Positions 1 to 11,759 of a DNA stretch of 64,000 bases are shown here, piece by piece; positions within the stretch are counted from its first letter, which is position 1, and every line of letters begins with the position of its first letter. The notes below the pieces were generated by a model, which saw only the letters and a program-made list of their open reading frames with translations, was not told where the DNA came from and did no database searches. The DNA lies in the NCBI RefSeq assembly GCF_001625195.1, contig NC_054391.1:6273157-6337156 (forward strand), written 5' to 3'. The DNA is from Drechmeria coniospora. Its lineage: Eukaryota > Ascomycota > Sordariomycetes > Hypocreales > Ophiocordycipitaceae. The translations under genes and the position numbers were made by a program.

Positions 1-2
1 TG

Positions 3-584
3 CACCTGGCCGCTCTCGGACGCTTCTACTCGAACCCGAAGCTGAAGCTGCCGGTGGAAAAGGACAGCCGTTACATGGCCAACATCGTCTCGTCGGCCAT
101 CGTCAACAAGCCGCCGCCGCAAGCGGTGGCGAATCTGCTCGCGCGGAGGAACAAAATTCACCACCTGGACCATGATACGGACGAGACGATGCTCAACCTG
201 TTCGACAAGAACCCCGGCCAGTCGAAGAAGACGGCGGACCACAATCGTTGCACGATGCCGAGTCGCAATTTTGCCATACTCACGGAGAACTCGCCAAACG
301 CAACAGCAGCCGCCGAGACGAAGGCCGACGGGACCAAGGCCGGGACCTTTTCCGGCAAGGATGGACATTCGCCCCTGCACCGGGGCGAGTTGGAGGCCGG
401 AACGAAGCACAAGGCGGCATCGTACGAAACCCATGGGCGGGGTCACGATGGCAGCCTGGACATTTGCATCAACGTCGAGATTGACCAGCATGATGCCGAG
501 GGGAAGACGCAAGGCTACGGGTTGACGGTGCCGACGCTCGACTGCGAGGGCGGCCCGTCGAGGTCGCAGGGGGCGACAGCTTGA
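3..584 (+). CDS. 3' end of an unrecognised protein gene (5' truncated)
   Basis: An open frame enters from the left edge and stops with TGA, leaving the last 193 or so residues of a protein. No family is recognised. The first 60 residues look structured (GRFYSNPKLKLP, then RYMANIVSSAIV). After that comes a polar, probably disordered tail rich in Ala, Thr, Lys, Gly and Asp. The frame is favoured over the two other plus-strand frames because it runs uninterrupted from the edge and has the more natural early composition. The start codon lies outside the window, and an intron inside the visible part cannot be excluded. Confidence 0.5.
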   Translation, partial: HLAALGRFYSNPKLKLPVEKDSRYMANIVSSAIVNKPPPQAVANLLARRNKIHHLDHDTDETMLNLFDKNPGQSKKTADHNRCTMPSRNFAILTENSPNATAAAETKADGTKAGTFSGKDGHSPLHRGELEAGTKHKAASYETHGRGHDGSLDICINVEIDQHDAEGKTQGYGLTVPTLDCEGGPSRSQGATA

Positions 585-1528
585 GAGGCCGCACAGAGGA
601 CACGCGGAGCATGACGATGGGGCCCTGGCTGGTGTGGCCGCCATGGTGATTTCTTTCCTTGTAAGAGCACGTCGTTGCTGATGTTTGCCATGCTGAGACG
701 GGCTGGATTCTTGGATACTGTAGGGCAAGATGGTGGAAGTTTGCGCGCGATACCACGAAGAAGAGAACGATTTCTGTCGCATGTGAGGCGCTTGATGGTG
801 GTGGTGTACGGATTTGCGACCTGCGTGCAATGACTATGCATTGCTGCTCTTTGACCCTGAGCATGAGAGACATGAAGTTGCACTGTAGTTTCTAGCTTCA
901 GTGCGTGAGAGTGTAATTACTGTAGGTGAAGACTTGCCTACTCAACTTTAACAGTACTTGTGAAGGTATGGGACTTGCTCGGTATTTACATGTATTATTA
1001 CTTACAGTGCTTGCAGGTTCTCTGTGCTGTACTTTAAGTACTGTAATACTTTTGCTGTAATTACTCCGTACTGTACGGAGTACGTAAGCAAGTACTTTCT
1101 GTGCATGTACCTACAGTACGTCGCGCCACGGCGGCTTGAGACGGGAAGTTGGGCGGTGGGGCAAGGCGCCGAGGTCGGCGGCCAGGTACGAGACTCCCTT
1201 GGCCCAATAGCTTTCCCCAGATTCAGCCCCGATTACTGCTTTGGGGGCTCTTCTGGGGCCAAGCATCCAGTCCCGATCGAGCTGCTCCCCCCGCCCTTGT
1301 GCATTTAAACCGCCAGAAGCCGAAGAGCTGTTGAAGCCTTCGGCCACTACTCCTCCGTACTCCATAGCGGAACACCAAACCAAAATAACGACCCTGCCAA
1401 CTTCATCACCCATCGTCATCGTGCCACCTCACGGGCTTCGCCTCTGCGTCTTGCTGCCCTCCCCCATCCGTCCATTGCTGTTTTCTTCGTCCTCCCGAGG
1501 TCGGATTGAGAACAGAACAGAATACAAC
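585..1528. other. intergenic region upstream of P5C dehydrogenase
   Basis: There is no convincing gene here. From about 880 to 1125 the DNA is a block of short GTAC-type words (agtactg, ctccgtactgtacggagtac, aagtac). From about 1280 to 1520 it becomes pyrimidine-rich and probably holds the promoter and 5' UTR of the downstream gene. Confidence 0.5.
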
Positions 1529-3424
1529 ATGAAGTCGGCGATGCTCAACAAGGCGAGCGCTCAGGGCCTACGAGCTGTCGGTTCGGCCTCGCAGCGCATG
1601 AGCATGGGCACACTCGCGACATGGAGAACGCCCAAGGTGGCCAACGAGCCTAACGTGAGTGGCGGCAACGAGGTGGCTGAGAGACGACAAACTGACGCAG
1701 AGGTAGCAACACTACGCCAAGGGTAGCGCCCAGCGGCAGGGTTTGACGGCCGCCATCGACAAGCTCCGGCAGAGGTTGCCGCTCGAGGTGCCCGTCGTCG
1801 TCGGCGGCAAGGAGGCAAGTCGATTGCAGGCCTCCTGATATTTCTCCATGGCCGCCTTGCTCTCCTTCTCCCACCCCCTCTTCCCCCCTCTCCCTCCCGC
1901 CCCCTCTCCAGCTCGCTAACACGGCCGCAGATCAAGACGTCGGCCGTCTCCCACCAGTTCAACCCGGCAGACCACCAGTCCAAGGTCGCCTCCTACCACA
2001 CGGCGACGCCGGCCGATGTCTCCAAGGCAATCGACGCCGCGCTCGCCGCCAAACCCGCCTGGGAATCCCTCCCCTTCGCCGACCGGGCCGCCGTCTTCCT
2101 CAAGGCGGCCGACCTCGTCGCCAACAAGTACCGATACGACATCATGGCCGCCACCGTCCTCGGCCAGGGCAAGAACGCCTGGCAGGCCGAGATCGACGCC
2201 GCCGCCGAGCTCGCCGACTTCTTCCGCTTCAACGTCCTCTTCGCCCAGGAGCTTCTCGGCCAGCAGCCCGAGCACAACGCCGACGGCGTCTGGAACCGGC
2301 TCGAGTACCGGCCGCTCGAGGGGTTCGTCTACGCCGTCAGCCCCTTCAACTTCACCGCCATCGCCGGCAACCTGCCCGGTGCGCCGGCCCTCATGGGCAA
2401 CGTGGTGGTGTGGAAGCCCAGCGACTACTCCATCGCCTCCAACTGGCTCGTCTACCAGATCCTCCTCGAGGCGGGCCTGCCCAAGGACGTCATCCAGTTC
2501 GTTCCCGGCAACCCCGAGGAGGTGACCAAGGTCGCCCTCGGCCACAAGGACTTTGCCGCGCTGCACTACACCGGCAGCACCGCCGTCTTCCGCAAGCTGT
2601 ACGGCGCCATCGGCCAGGGCGTCGCCGAGGGCCGCTACAAGTCGTACCCTCGCATCGTCGGCGAGACGGGCGGCAAGAACTTCCATCTCATCCACGCCTC
2701 GGCCGACGTCGACAACGCCGCCATCCACACGGTTCGCGGCGCGTTCGAGTACCAGGGGCAAAAGTGCAGCGCCACGTCGCGGGCCTACGTGCCCAAGTCG
2801 ATCTGGCCCGCGTACAGGGAGAAGCTCGTGGCCGAGACGAAGAAGCTTGCGATGGGTCAGCCGGGCGACTACGGCAACTTTGTCGGGCCCGTCATCCACG
2901 AGGGCTCCTTCAAGAAACTCTCGGGAGCCATCGACGAGGCCAAGGGCGACAAGGCGCTGACCCTCCTGGCGGGCGGCGCCTACGATTCGTCCAAGGGCTA
3001 CTTTGTGCAGCCGACCATCTACGAGACGACGGACCCGAGCCACAAGTTCCTCTCGACGGAATTCTTCGGACCCATCCTGACCGTGCACGTCTACGACGAC
3101 GCCGCCCCGGGCGCCTTTGGCAAGGCGTGCGAGCTCGTCGACGGCACGTCCGACTACGGCCTGACGGGATCCGTCTTCGCCACGGACCGCAACGCCGTTC
3201 GGTTCGCCGAGGAGAAGCTGCGCAACGCGGCGGGCAACTTTTACATCAACTGCAAGAGCACCGGCGCCGTCGTCGGCCAGCAGGCGTTTGGTGGATCTCG
3301 GGCGAGCGGCACCGACGACAAGGCCGGCAGCCCCAACCTGCTGACGCGGTTCGTGAACATGCGGGCGATCAAGGAGGAGTTTAACGCGACGACCAAGGTC
3401 GAGTACCCAAGCAACGAGGTGTAG
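1529..3424 (+). CDS. PUT2: delta-1-pyrroline-5-carboxylate dehydrogenase, mitochondrial
   Basis: Oxidises P5C/glutamate semialdehyde to glutamate with NAD+, the second step of proline catabolism in the mitochondrial matrix (yeast Put2, Aspergillus PrnC). Three exons, 1529-1654, 1707-1814 and 1931-3424, give 575 residues, normal for the family. The first 40 residues are basic and hydroxylated with no acidic residue before NEPN, as in a mitochondrial presequence. The aldehyde dehydrogenase fold is complete: SPFNFTAIAGNLPGAPALMG, the general-base Glu in VGETGGKN (about residue 323), the nucleophile Cys in GQKCSATSRAY (about 357) and EFFGPILTV. The second intron is GC-AG (gcaagt donor). Joining GGKE directly to IKTSAVSHQFNP restores the family sequence, and no GT donor in the area keeps the frame. 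The gene stands alone; a tandem repeat follows the stop. Confidence 0.96.
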
Positions 3425-3458
3425 GCGGGGGAAGCCATCACGGACTGAATGGGCGCCA

Positions 3459-3527
3459 TGGGCTGGAAGGGTGCCGTGGGCTGGAAGGGTGCCGTGGGCT
3501 GGAAGGGTGCCGTGGGCTGGATGGGTA
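3459..3527. repeat. 18-bp tandem repeat just downstream of P5CDH
   Basis: Three near-identical copies of gggctggaagggtgccgt, followed by a partial copy ending in ggctggatgggt, begin about 35 bp after the stop codon. They therefore probably lie in the 3' UTR or terminator region. No coding role is apparent. Confidence 0.8.
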
Positions 3528-6500
3528 GGTCGGGGGGAAAATGATGGGATCACCGCGCTGCCGACCAAGTCGGTGGACAATGAGCAAGAACACGTACGGC
3601 CTGGATGGAGTCGCGGCGGGCAAGGAGCTCTTGACGATGGAACAAAGTAGCTCGGAGAGCGATGCGACCGTCGGGCAGGCACGCGACCCGGAGGTGAATT
3701 GTGATTCGCCCGCGCTCACGAACGTACATGTACGTGCACGTAGTCTGGCTACCTCTGCTGCCGTCGTTTGCCTTGGCATCGCATCATGATGCGGATTCAC
3801 GACGAGCCACGACAACGGTGGGACAGGCGGGGGGAGAAGACGATGGCCGGCGAGGTTTCCACGTCGTCCTGGTGTCTCGGGTGATGGCTGCTGGACAGGG
3901 AGAAAACATGCTAGCATGTACGACGGCGGCACGGAGAATGTCAGCGTAGATATCTGACTGGCACGTTTCAGCTCCGGCGGAGATGCGTACGCAAGCAACC
4001 AAGGAAGCTTCAGCCGACGCAACACGGTGGCTTCGGTTACCGTTCGAAGCTTGCATGCACGATACATGCCGTACATGGGAGCACATGCACTCGCATGCGG
4101 CCGGTTCCTGTTCGAAGCTTGCGTGCACAACGACGTCCCAACCCACACAACCGAGCGCATGCGCACCGCACCCATTGCACGCGGGCCGCATGGGTCGTCG
4201 TTCCCCGTGCAGGGTTTGCAAGACTTGTCGCATCCCATCCATGCACCCAAGCGTCCAAACATCCAAGCGATGGCAGTATCTCGGCAGCCTCTGTAATGAA
4301 TAGATTCGAGGCCACCTTTTCCATCCACATCGGAGGCGACCGCTCGGTCGAAGGCGACACGTGCGCGTTCAGGGCGTTCGAGAGAAGCGTCACACGACAG
4401 CGACGAGAGTCGGTCGAGAGCGCCCGAGGATCAAACGAGACGTTTGTCGGTTGCACGTGCTTATTCCTACGACTTGCAGCCTTCTCTTCCTCTGCCCTCG
4501 TCTCTCCATGGCTCGCGCGTGGGGGCTCGTCGTGGGCGTATCTGTCGTGGGTGTGTCTGTCGTGGGTGTGTCGTGGGTGAGTCGTGGGTGGGGATTGGTT
4601 GCGGTGGAGCTGCTCTGGGTGGCGGGAGGCGATTGCGCGGCCCGTGAGCACGGGCGGGAAGGAGAACAGGAGGCTCTCCTGGCCCTAGGCCGTAAAGGGG
4701 TCGCGCAGGTACCTGCCTGTAAGTACTAGTACTAGTAGGTTTGTAGGTTAATTGCTACAAGGTTAGCACGATGCACCTGTAGGTGAGTGTGCTTGGCGGG
4801 CAATTTACAGTGCACCTACTCCGTACTCCGTACGTACAGTATTACTCCATGCAGTGCCTTTGCTCACGCTCATACATGTACTGTACCTCAGCACTGCATG
4901 TACTGTACTTGCATGTATCTGTACAACACGTACAACATGTACAACTACAAGTACTGTATGGACTCCGTAGTTCAAGTACTTACTTGTACATACCTCAAGA
5001 CCACAAGGAGCATCTTGGCTTGCTAGCCACATGGGCGCGTCCGCCGTCATGATTCGCCCCCCCTCCGACCATGCACGCTGCTCATTGTCATCAACGCCAA
5101 CGGCGAGCACGCGACCATTTTCTCGATGGTGCTTGGTCAATTGCCAAAGCCAAGTCTTCGGTCCTCTGTTGGGGCTGTAGACGGAGCAGCATCTGTGCCT
5201 CTCCTGTTGGTCGCCTGTACTTGCTTTGGTGTACATGCAGGTCTGCACTTGCACTGTTTGTCGCGGTACCTGCCTTGCCAAGTAGCTTGAGGTATGCAGG
5301 TAAAATGCAAGTACTTGTACATGCGCACCTACTTGTACAACTACAAGCACGGCAAGTACATGCGAATACACGACGCAACGTGCGAGCACTGTAGTGCGGT
5401 GCATGCAAGTACACGCCTGCTTGTACCTGTACTCCCCTGGCACACGTCGATTTCTGTCTCGCTCTCGAGGCGAGCCCGCCAAGGAGGGAACAACGGGGAG
5501 ATTCGCGACTGCCTGCTGCCGTACGAGTTGAGCGAGCGGCGGCGCAGCGAGCTCGACCTGCTCCGTCGGGAGGTACGACTCCAAGAGTACCGGCCCAAGC
5601 AGGTGTTATGTAGCAGCTCCCGCCCCGTTGACCTTGCCCGCTCTCCTCTCCTCTCATCTCCTTTCTCCATCAACCATGTTGCTTCCTCTGCCAAATATCG
5701 TACCGGATCACGACCTTGCCCCCCCCCCTCGTTCATCCTCCGAAACCCTCCCCTGTGAGCTTCGCTCTCGCTCGACCGGCTCGTCGTCCGTCCCCTGCCC
5801 TTTGTGCTCTCACGCATGAGCAGGGCGGAAGCTGTCGACGCCGATGACAACAACGGCCTCGCAAGCACGTACGTACCGTATCGTGCCATAACGTACCCAC
5901 GCCGGCGCTGTGCTGTGACGTCTCGTTGGCTTCTGCACGTATCATTCGTTGCCGAGGAGTGCCTCGACCCGAGACTAGGCCTGCCTGGCGCCCCTTTGAC
6001 GGTTCAGACGGCCGTTAGGGACCGCCGAGAGGAATTCGCTTGGCTTCAAATTCCAGCCACGGGCAAAGGGGATTGATTGATAGGCTTTCGCTTCATACGA
6101 AGAAGCAACCGACGAGCGGCCAGGAGGAGGGAGCCTCTCGTCGCATCCTTCGCCAGCAGTCGTTGTCGACCCACTTCGGATGGTGTATAACCCTCGGAGG
6201 CACGAGCTGTGACGGCACGAGCACGACCGTCATTCTTTCTTCTTCGTTTCCCTTCGGACGGGCACCGCACGGCCGCCGCTCAAGCTTCAGTGTCCGGCCA
6301 GCATCGGAGACATTCACCCCCCCCGGCCAGTCCCAGTCCCCGTCCCCATCCACTCCGGTCCACTCGAGCGATACCCATACCGACGACGCACGTTGCTCCT
6401 TGAGGCTAGTCGCCGAAGCGGCCGCAACTGCATCTGGCACTTACACGCGTACGAGCCAAACGCACGCGAGACGACCGACTCGGTAGTGATCCGGCGCCTT

Positions 6501-6632
6501 GGCCTCAGCTCCATCCGTCGCCACCTGGCCGCGAGTGGCTTTGGTTGCTTGCACGTGTACGAGCGCGGGCACGAGCACGAGCACTCGGTGTTGATCCCAT
6601 CACGCAGTGCAGCATCATTCACCGACACCGTC
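3528..6632. other. 3.1-kb gene-free region between P5CDH and the bHLH gene
   Basis: No conserved gene is recognised. About 4545-4600 is a simple repeat of gtgggtgtgtctgtc type. About 4715-5440 is a dense GTAC-word block. A short GC-rich stretch at about 5497-5570 reads like an exon in one plus frame (IRDCLLPYELSERRR followed by SELDLLRRE and a gtacga donor), but nothing joins to it. From about 5600 to 6632 the DNA is C- and T-rich and probably contains the promoter and a long 5' UTR of the bHLH gene. Confidence 0.5.
4715..5440. repeat. GTAC-word rich intergenic block
   Basis: The stretch is dominated by overlapping short words: actccgtactccgtacgtac at about 4810, and repeated acttgtac, tacatgta and caagtac. 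It has no open frame with natural composition. It is one of many such blocks in the gaps of this window. Confidence 0.75.
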
Positions 6633-7897
6633 ATGCCTCGGCCGGCCTTGCCACCCACCCCTGGATCGTCTGCCGATATCAAGGCTCAGGACGGGTCGCA
6701 GCAACGCCGGTCAACGCCCCCCCTCTCCTTCGAGCTCCCACCGCCCGCCATCCACGATGGTTCGCGAACATCTCCTGCCGATTCCCATCCTCATTTCCTC
6801 ACGCCATCTCACCACCGCCCGCCGCCACGGACGACCTCATCGAGGAACCCGTGCCACGTGCAGCCGGCCGAAGCCGTCAAGGCTCAGCGGCGCTCCTCCG
6901 CCGCGAGGGAATCGAAAGGCTCCGTTCCCTTCACGCTTCCTCCGCCGCCCACGAGAGCAAGGAAGATTATTCAAATGAAACCCCGGGTGCCTGCCGAGGC
7001 GGCCGAAGGCTTCGCGGCAAAGGACGTCACGACCGACATGGACGCCGGCACGCGAACCGGCGAGGAAGTCGCCAAGCTTGGCAAGGGACCCAGCCACGTC
7101 GCCGCCGGCGGCAAGGGGAAGAAGAAGACGGCGTCGGCGGTGAATGCCGCGGGGCGTAAGATTGCCAGGAAGACGGCGCACAGCCTCATCGAGAGGAGGA
7201 GGCGGAGCAAGATGAACGACGAGTTTGCCCTCCTCAAGAGCATGATCCCCGCTTGCACGGGGGAAATGCACAAGCTGGCGATATTGCAGGTTCGTTTCCC
7301 CCCCGCGCGCGCCGCGGCGGCCGTCGACTGACGATGGAACGGCAGGCCTCGATCGACTACGTTCGATATCTCGAGGATTGCGTGGCCAAGCTGAAGGCGC
7401 AACACGCCGAGACCCGGGCCGGTGCCGGTTGCGTCGATGGTGCCGAGGCGGCGCACAGCCCGCTCCTGACCATGTGCGAATTCAAACCGATGCCGCACGA
7501 TGACTCTACCGGCCATGCCGAGTCGAGGATGGAGGCGGAAGCGGCATCGGCCGTCGTCGGCCATCACGCCGACCTCTTTTGCCCTCTGCCGAATGCACCC
7601 CTCGAGCGGTCCCACGGCTTTCACCGGCGCCAGCACTCGTGTTCGTCCGGCTCGACGGACCGCAGGCACTACAGCCACAGCGTCGAGGCCGCCACCTCGC
7701 CCCCTTGCGGGCCCCAAGACGGGACGCGTGCCCCGAGCAGCGTCTCGGCCGGCTCGACGCGGACCAGCCCGGCGCTCGTGCCTCTGCCCGACCTCGCCCA
7801 GGACGCAACGGCGGCGCTGATGCTGCTCAACGACGGGAGGAGAAGCGCAAGCACAAGCACCCGCGGCTTGTCCGTCCAAGACCTGCTCAGCTCATGA
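6633..7897 (+). CDS. basic helix-loop-helix transcription factor
   Basis: Two exons, 6633-7289 and 7346-7897, encode 402 residues. The first 170 residues are Pro/Ser-rich and disordered. The bHLH domain lies at about residues 183-245: basic region RKTAHSLIERRRRSKMNDEF, helix 1 and loop to MIPACTGEMHKLAILQ, then, across the intron, helix 2 ASIDYVRYLEDCVAKLKA. The basic region has His, Glu and Arg at the positions that read CACGTG-type E-boxes (class B). The C-terminal half is low-complexity and ends in LSVQDLLSS. The start is the first ATG in a frame that is open further upstream. The intron joins helix 1 to helix 2 in phase 0. A nuclear DNA-binding role is secure; the targets are unknown. Confidence 0.88.
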
Positions 7898-8449
7898 ATC
7901 CTCGCAGGCACATTGCGGAACGTCGATGCCGCGGACGGTTCGATTTGGAACGCACACCGGCCGGCCGATGCATCCCTTCGCTCCCACAAAACGCAAATCG
8001 ATGTCGTGAGACAGGGTGTTGGGCTAGGATGGAATGACGCGAAAGCTGGCCGCATAATGCTGGTGCCGACGCTGGCTCGCCCGTGGTCGCGCGGCAGAGG
8101 AAATGCTGTTGATGGAGGGCATGGACCTTGACACGGTCGCGTGCTTTGACCAACCTGGGCGAAGAGGACGGATCACACACCCGAGTCCGTCGAGCGACGG
8201 GCCATGTTGAAGATGGCGCACGCCGTTCAAAGGCCGAGCTGGGATACGGCCTTGGCCCGTTGGGCGCACGACGATTCTTGGGTTATGGATGGATGACGAG
8301 AAGCAGAATGAGAGCAACATGAATGCATTGACGGTCGTGGCTATAGATGGAATGGGCAGAGCGACTACTTTTTGATTCGTGCTTAGGTGACATGACGCAC
8401 GAGCAGAGCCGATAAAGAGAAGATGACGGCCGTCCAACTCGGGCCAGCT
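7898..8449. other. convergent intergenic region, bHLH gene and PER1
   Basis: The 3' ends of two convergent genes face each other here. Neither strand shows a convincing coding frame, and no repeat block was seen. Confidence 0.5.
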
Positions 8450-9759
8450 TCAGGCCTTCAATCGGTCCTCCGCCATGTCGACGGCGGCATCCTTGACGAG
8501 GAAGCTGCAGCGTGTGTGTTAGCGGGCACGGATGGAAGAGGGGACGACGGCGCGGCGGCGCGACGGTTCGGCTTACTTGTACCACAGGACGGTGGGGGCA
8601 ATGGTCATGAGATGCCACAGGCTGTGGGCGTCGATGCTTCCGAGCCAGGGGGGAAAGTCGAAGAGCTCCATGCCCATGGCGAACATGACCCAGGCGACGG
8701 CGAGACCGGGCCAGACGACCCACAGCTGCTTGGACTTGGAGCGGCGGTAGCGGTTGAAGCTGAAGCCGCTCCAGAGGATGTTCTGGACCATGCCGGCGGC
8801 GATGTTGGCCGCCATGTTGTAGGAGTAGTCCCATCGGACGAACTTGAGGTAGGCGACGTGGGCGACGTAGAGGCAGAGGCAGAGGAGAGACCAGGCGCGG
8901 AGGACGGAGCGGTGGCGCGGGGTGGGCTTGTGGAGGCGGAAGACGCGGATCGGGGTGTAGTACATGCCGTAGAAGACGGTGGCGCCGGCGGCGAAGTAGT
9001 CGAGCTCCTCGGTGATGGCAAAGTCTCGGGTGTGGAAGATGGCGCTGAAGGTCCAGGCGGCGATGGAGATGCGGGCGAGCCACTCGTACCACGGACGGAG
9101 GGCGTAGCGGGAGGGGATGGCTTCGCGGATCTTGCCGAGGCCGTCGAGGTGGGCGTAGAGGTTGCCGAGGGAGAAGAGGACGGAGAAGGGCTCCTGCATG
9201 CCGAGGAAGCGGTAGAAGGGCCACTTGCCGTGGAACTGCACGATCGGGAGGTCGGACTCGACGCGGGACTCGGTGATGATGTGCTGGCACGCGTAATCGC
9301 ACTCGGAGGAGCAGGTCCAGGCGAGGAGCCGGCGGAGGAGAGCTGCGGGAGGGGGAGAGGCCGTCGCGTCAGCCCATGCATCCCGTCACCACGAAGAGGG
9401 CCATCGGCGGCAAGGGAAGAGGGGGGAGGGGAGACCGAGGGGACGCGTACGAATGGCCGTGTGCGGCTTCTCCGAGCCGCAGTTTTCGCTTTTGCAGACC
9501 TGGGCGGAGCTCGGTCAGCCAGCCGGCGGGCGAGGAACCACCCGGACGAGGGGCGTCGGGGTCAGCGTCGGGATCGCACCTCGAGACAGTGGCGGAATTC
9601 GGGCAGGCGGTCACCGATGGAGGCGTTGGCGACGCCGCAGAAGAGTGCGAGGACGAGGGCGAGGACGAGGGGACGGGTCCAAGGAGAGGCGACGAAGGCT
9701 CGGCCCTGGCGCCGGCCCTGGCGCCAGCTCTCGGCGGACGAGGACGCGGCGCGGGCCAT
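8450..9759 (-). CDS. PER1: PER1/PGAP3-type GPI-anchor lipid remodelling protein
   Basis: Membrane protein of the endoplasmic reticulum needed for GPI-phospholipase A2 activity, which removes the unsaturated sn-2 acyl chain of GPI anchors (CREST superfamily). Four exons on the minus strand, 9759-9580, 9499-9451, 9342-8577 and 8504-8450, give 349 residues. The N-terminus has a signal peptide with hydrophobic core PLVLALVLALFCGVANA. The conserved luminal Cys-rich part follows: FRHCLEVCKSENCGSEKP, then TCSSECDYACQHII. Several membrane helices come next, with the hallmark FHTRDFAITEELDYFAAG and the late SLWHLMTIAPTVLWY. The last exon adds NFLVKDAAVDMAEDRLKA. Without the 8504-8450 exon the frame would stop one codon past the donor, so that join is needed. 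All junctions keep frame. Confidence 0.93.
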
Positions 9760-11759
9760 TTCGGAGGGAAGCAGAAGCGATGCTCGTCCGACCGTTTGGG
9801 GAGGAGGTGGGCGGAGGGGCGAAGGAAGGTGAGGGCCGGGGGAGACGACTGTCGACGGTCGTGTGGGTGCACAAGGGCGGTCGGTGGAGGGAGGTGCCAA
9901 AGGGCGTCGTCGGTGTCCATTGAGTCGGCGGCGCGGCACGGCGCGGCAAGGTCGACAGGGGAGTCTGGGGCGCCTAGGATCTGCGTCTGCGGTGCTGCAT
10001 GTGGAGCAGGGGGGCCAGCGAGCGGCGTCGACGGGGGTCCAACGGTATTAGCTGCGATTGACTTTTGGGAATCCAGACACGAAGAATATTTGGAGGGCGA
10101 TGAGTTCTGTCGTCCATGGATGGATGGATGAAGTTTATCTGATTCCTCTCTTTTGATCATTTATATGTGCTGCAGGTATCTGTACTGTACAGTACATACT
10201 TAGTTAGGTAGCCTTGTACACATACTTCTTTTCCTGGAAGGTACTTGGCCGTGCCATTGAATTGATGATGGCATCACGCATGGTATGACGCGTGTGCCCT
10301 TTGGTGCAAGCACACATACAGGCACTACTGTTATTTAAACAATATCCATGCAAATGATGACCGCCATTGCACAAGATATGCACCGATTGATACGATACCC
10401 ACCCACGCTGCTTTGGAGAGGAACTGGTTTTGCTGGTACCATGACGCTCTCACCGATCGACGTACTGTACTGTACTGCTGTGTGCTGCATGTAGGTACCG
10501 ACCTCCTCCAAGTACGGAGTACCTAGTGCTGTAAATGCTGTATTACTGTAGGTGTACGGTGTAGTTGTACTCCGTACTGTATACCTACGTGTAAGTACTT
10601 ACATGTGTTCTACGGCCGGGTCCACATCCGAGTATTCCGTTCTCTACAGTACTCCGTACTTACATGCACAACTAGTATACGGAGTACTCCGTGCATGCAT
10701 GAGCTGTATTTCCGTAATAGCGTACGGAGTACTTGGCAGCGACAATTGCTGTTGAATTGTGAGCCACCTGCGAAGCTTCTGGCCGTGAGCAAGGAAAAGC
10801 TTACTGAGCGGAGAGCGAACGCCTTTGGTACCTACTCCGCACAGTACTCCGTATGCGCTGGCACCTGATAAGAGATACCAATTCTGCAATTAGTGTGAAT
10901 GGAGGTGGGTATTCGAAGGTATCATGTGAGTACGAAGCACTGTGCACTCTGTATTGACATATATGTACCTGTAGCTTACGGAGTCCAGGACTACAAGTTA
11001 ATTAGTACCTTAGGTAGCGCATTGACGTACAGTAAGTACAGTATTTGTAGTGTGCGTACAGTGGTTTGGTGAGGCCACAAGGTAGTTGGTTGTACATGTG
11101 CATGCCACGATCTGCGGAGTACTTACTTACATGCAAGTACAGCTACGGAGTACAGCTATTGAAGTTCACCTTGAATCACTTCTCCAAGTACAGTACTGTG
11201 CAAGTACCGCATTAACTGAATACATAAGTACTTACTGTAGGCATGGAAGTAAGTATTGCTTAATACTACGGAGGGAGTACTCCGTACAGTACCTACAGTA
11301 CATGTACATACAGTAAGTACTTACTTGCACGCTTGTACGGAGTACTTTCAGGTGTGTGTACCCCACCAAAAGGCCTGTTGCCCACGGCAACCCGCGACAC
11401 TCCTATTGGCCACGCATCGTCGGCACCAAAATACCCGCGCTTGAGACCCGCCCGCGGCCAATTCCTCAACGACGCCAATGGCCGAGCACCGTTCCCGACC
11501 CGTACCCGTGCGTACGCAAGTGCTGGATGGTGCACCAGCACACTCGCCGACCACGCGACTCAACAACGAATTTTTGTCAGGATATTCCACCATCGCTGCT
11601 GCTCGGACCGCAGAAGACCATGTGGCCTTGCCAGGCACCGAGCTCATCCTCCATCACCCATTGATCCGGTTTTTTCTTCCTTTTTTCCCACTCCCCCCCT
11701 CGCGGCCGGTTGCTTCGACAAACAGCGTCGAGACGAGACGAGACGCGTTTTCGGCTCCC
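9760..11759. other. divergent promoter region of PER1 and MPS1 with a GTAC block
   Basis: No gene is supported. About 10160-11345 is a long GTAC-word block with repeated gtactccgtac and gtacggagtac. From 11660 to 11700 a T- and C-rich tract of 5' UTR type precedes the MPS1 start. Confidence 0.55.
10160..11345. repeat. GTAC-word rich intergenic block
   Basis: Many copies of TACTCCGTA or its complement are visible (about 10510, 10565, 10650, 10675, 10725, 11130, 11275 and 11338), mixed with agtacttac and cagtac words. There is no coding content. Confidence 0.75.

Noticed and set aside
1916..3682. 588-codon open frame antisense to P5CDH
   Set aside because: It is a shadow of the GC-rich coding frame on the plus strand, with Val/Gly/Leu/Asp-heavy composition and no recognisable domain.
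8423..9832. 469-codon plus-strand open frame opposite PER1
   Set aside because: It mirrors the PER1 exons and introns, is rich in Gly/Glu/Ala/Val and has no family. PER1 on the minus strand is unmistakable.
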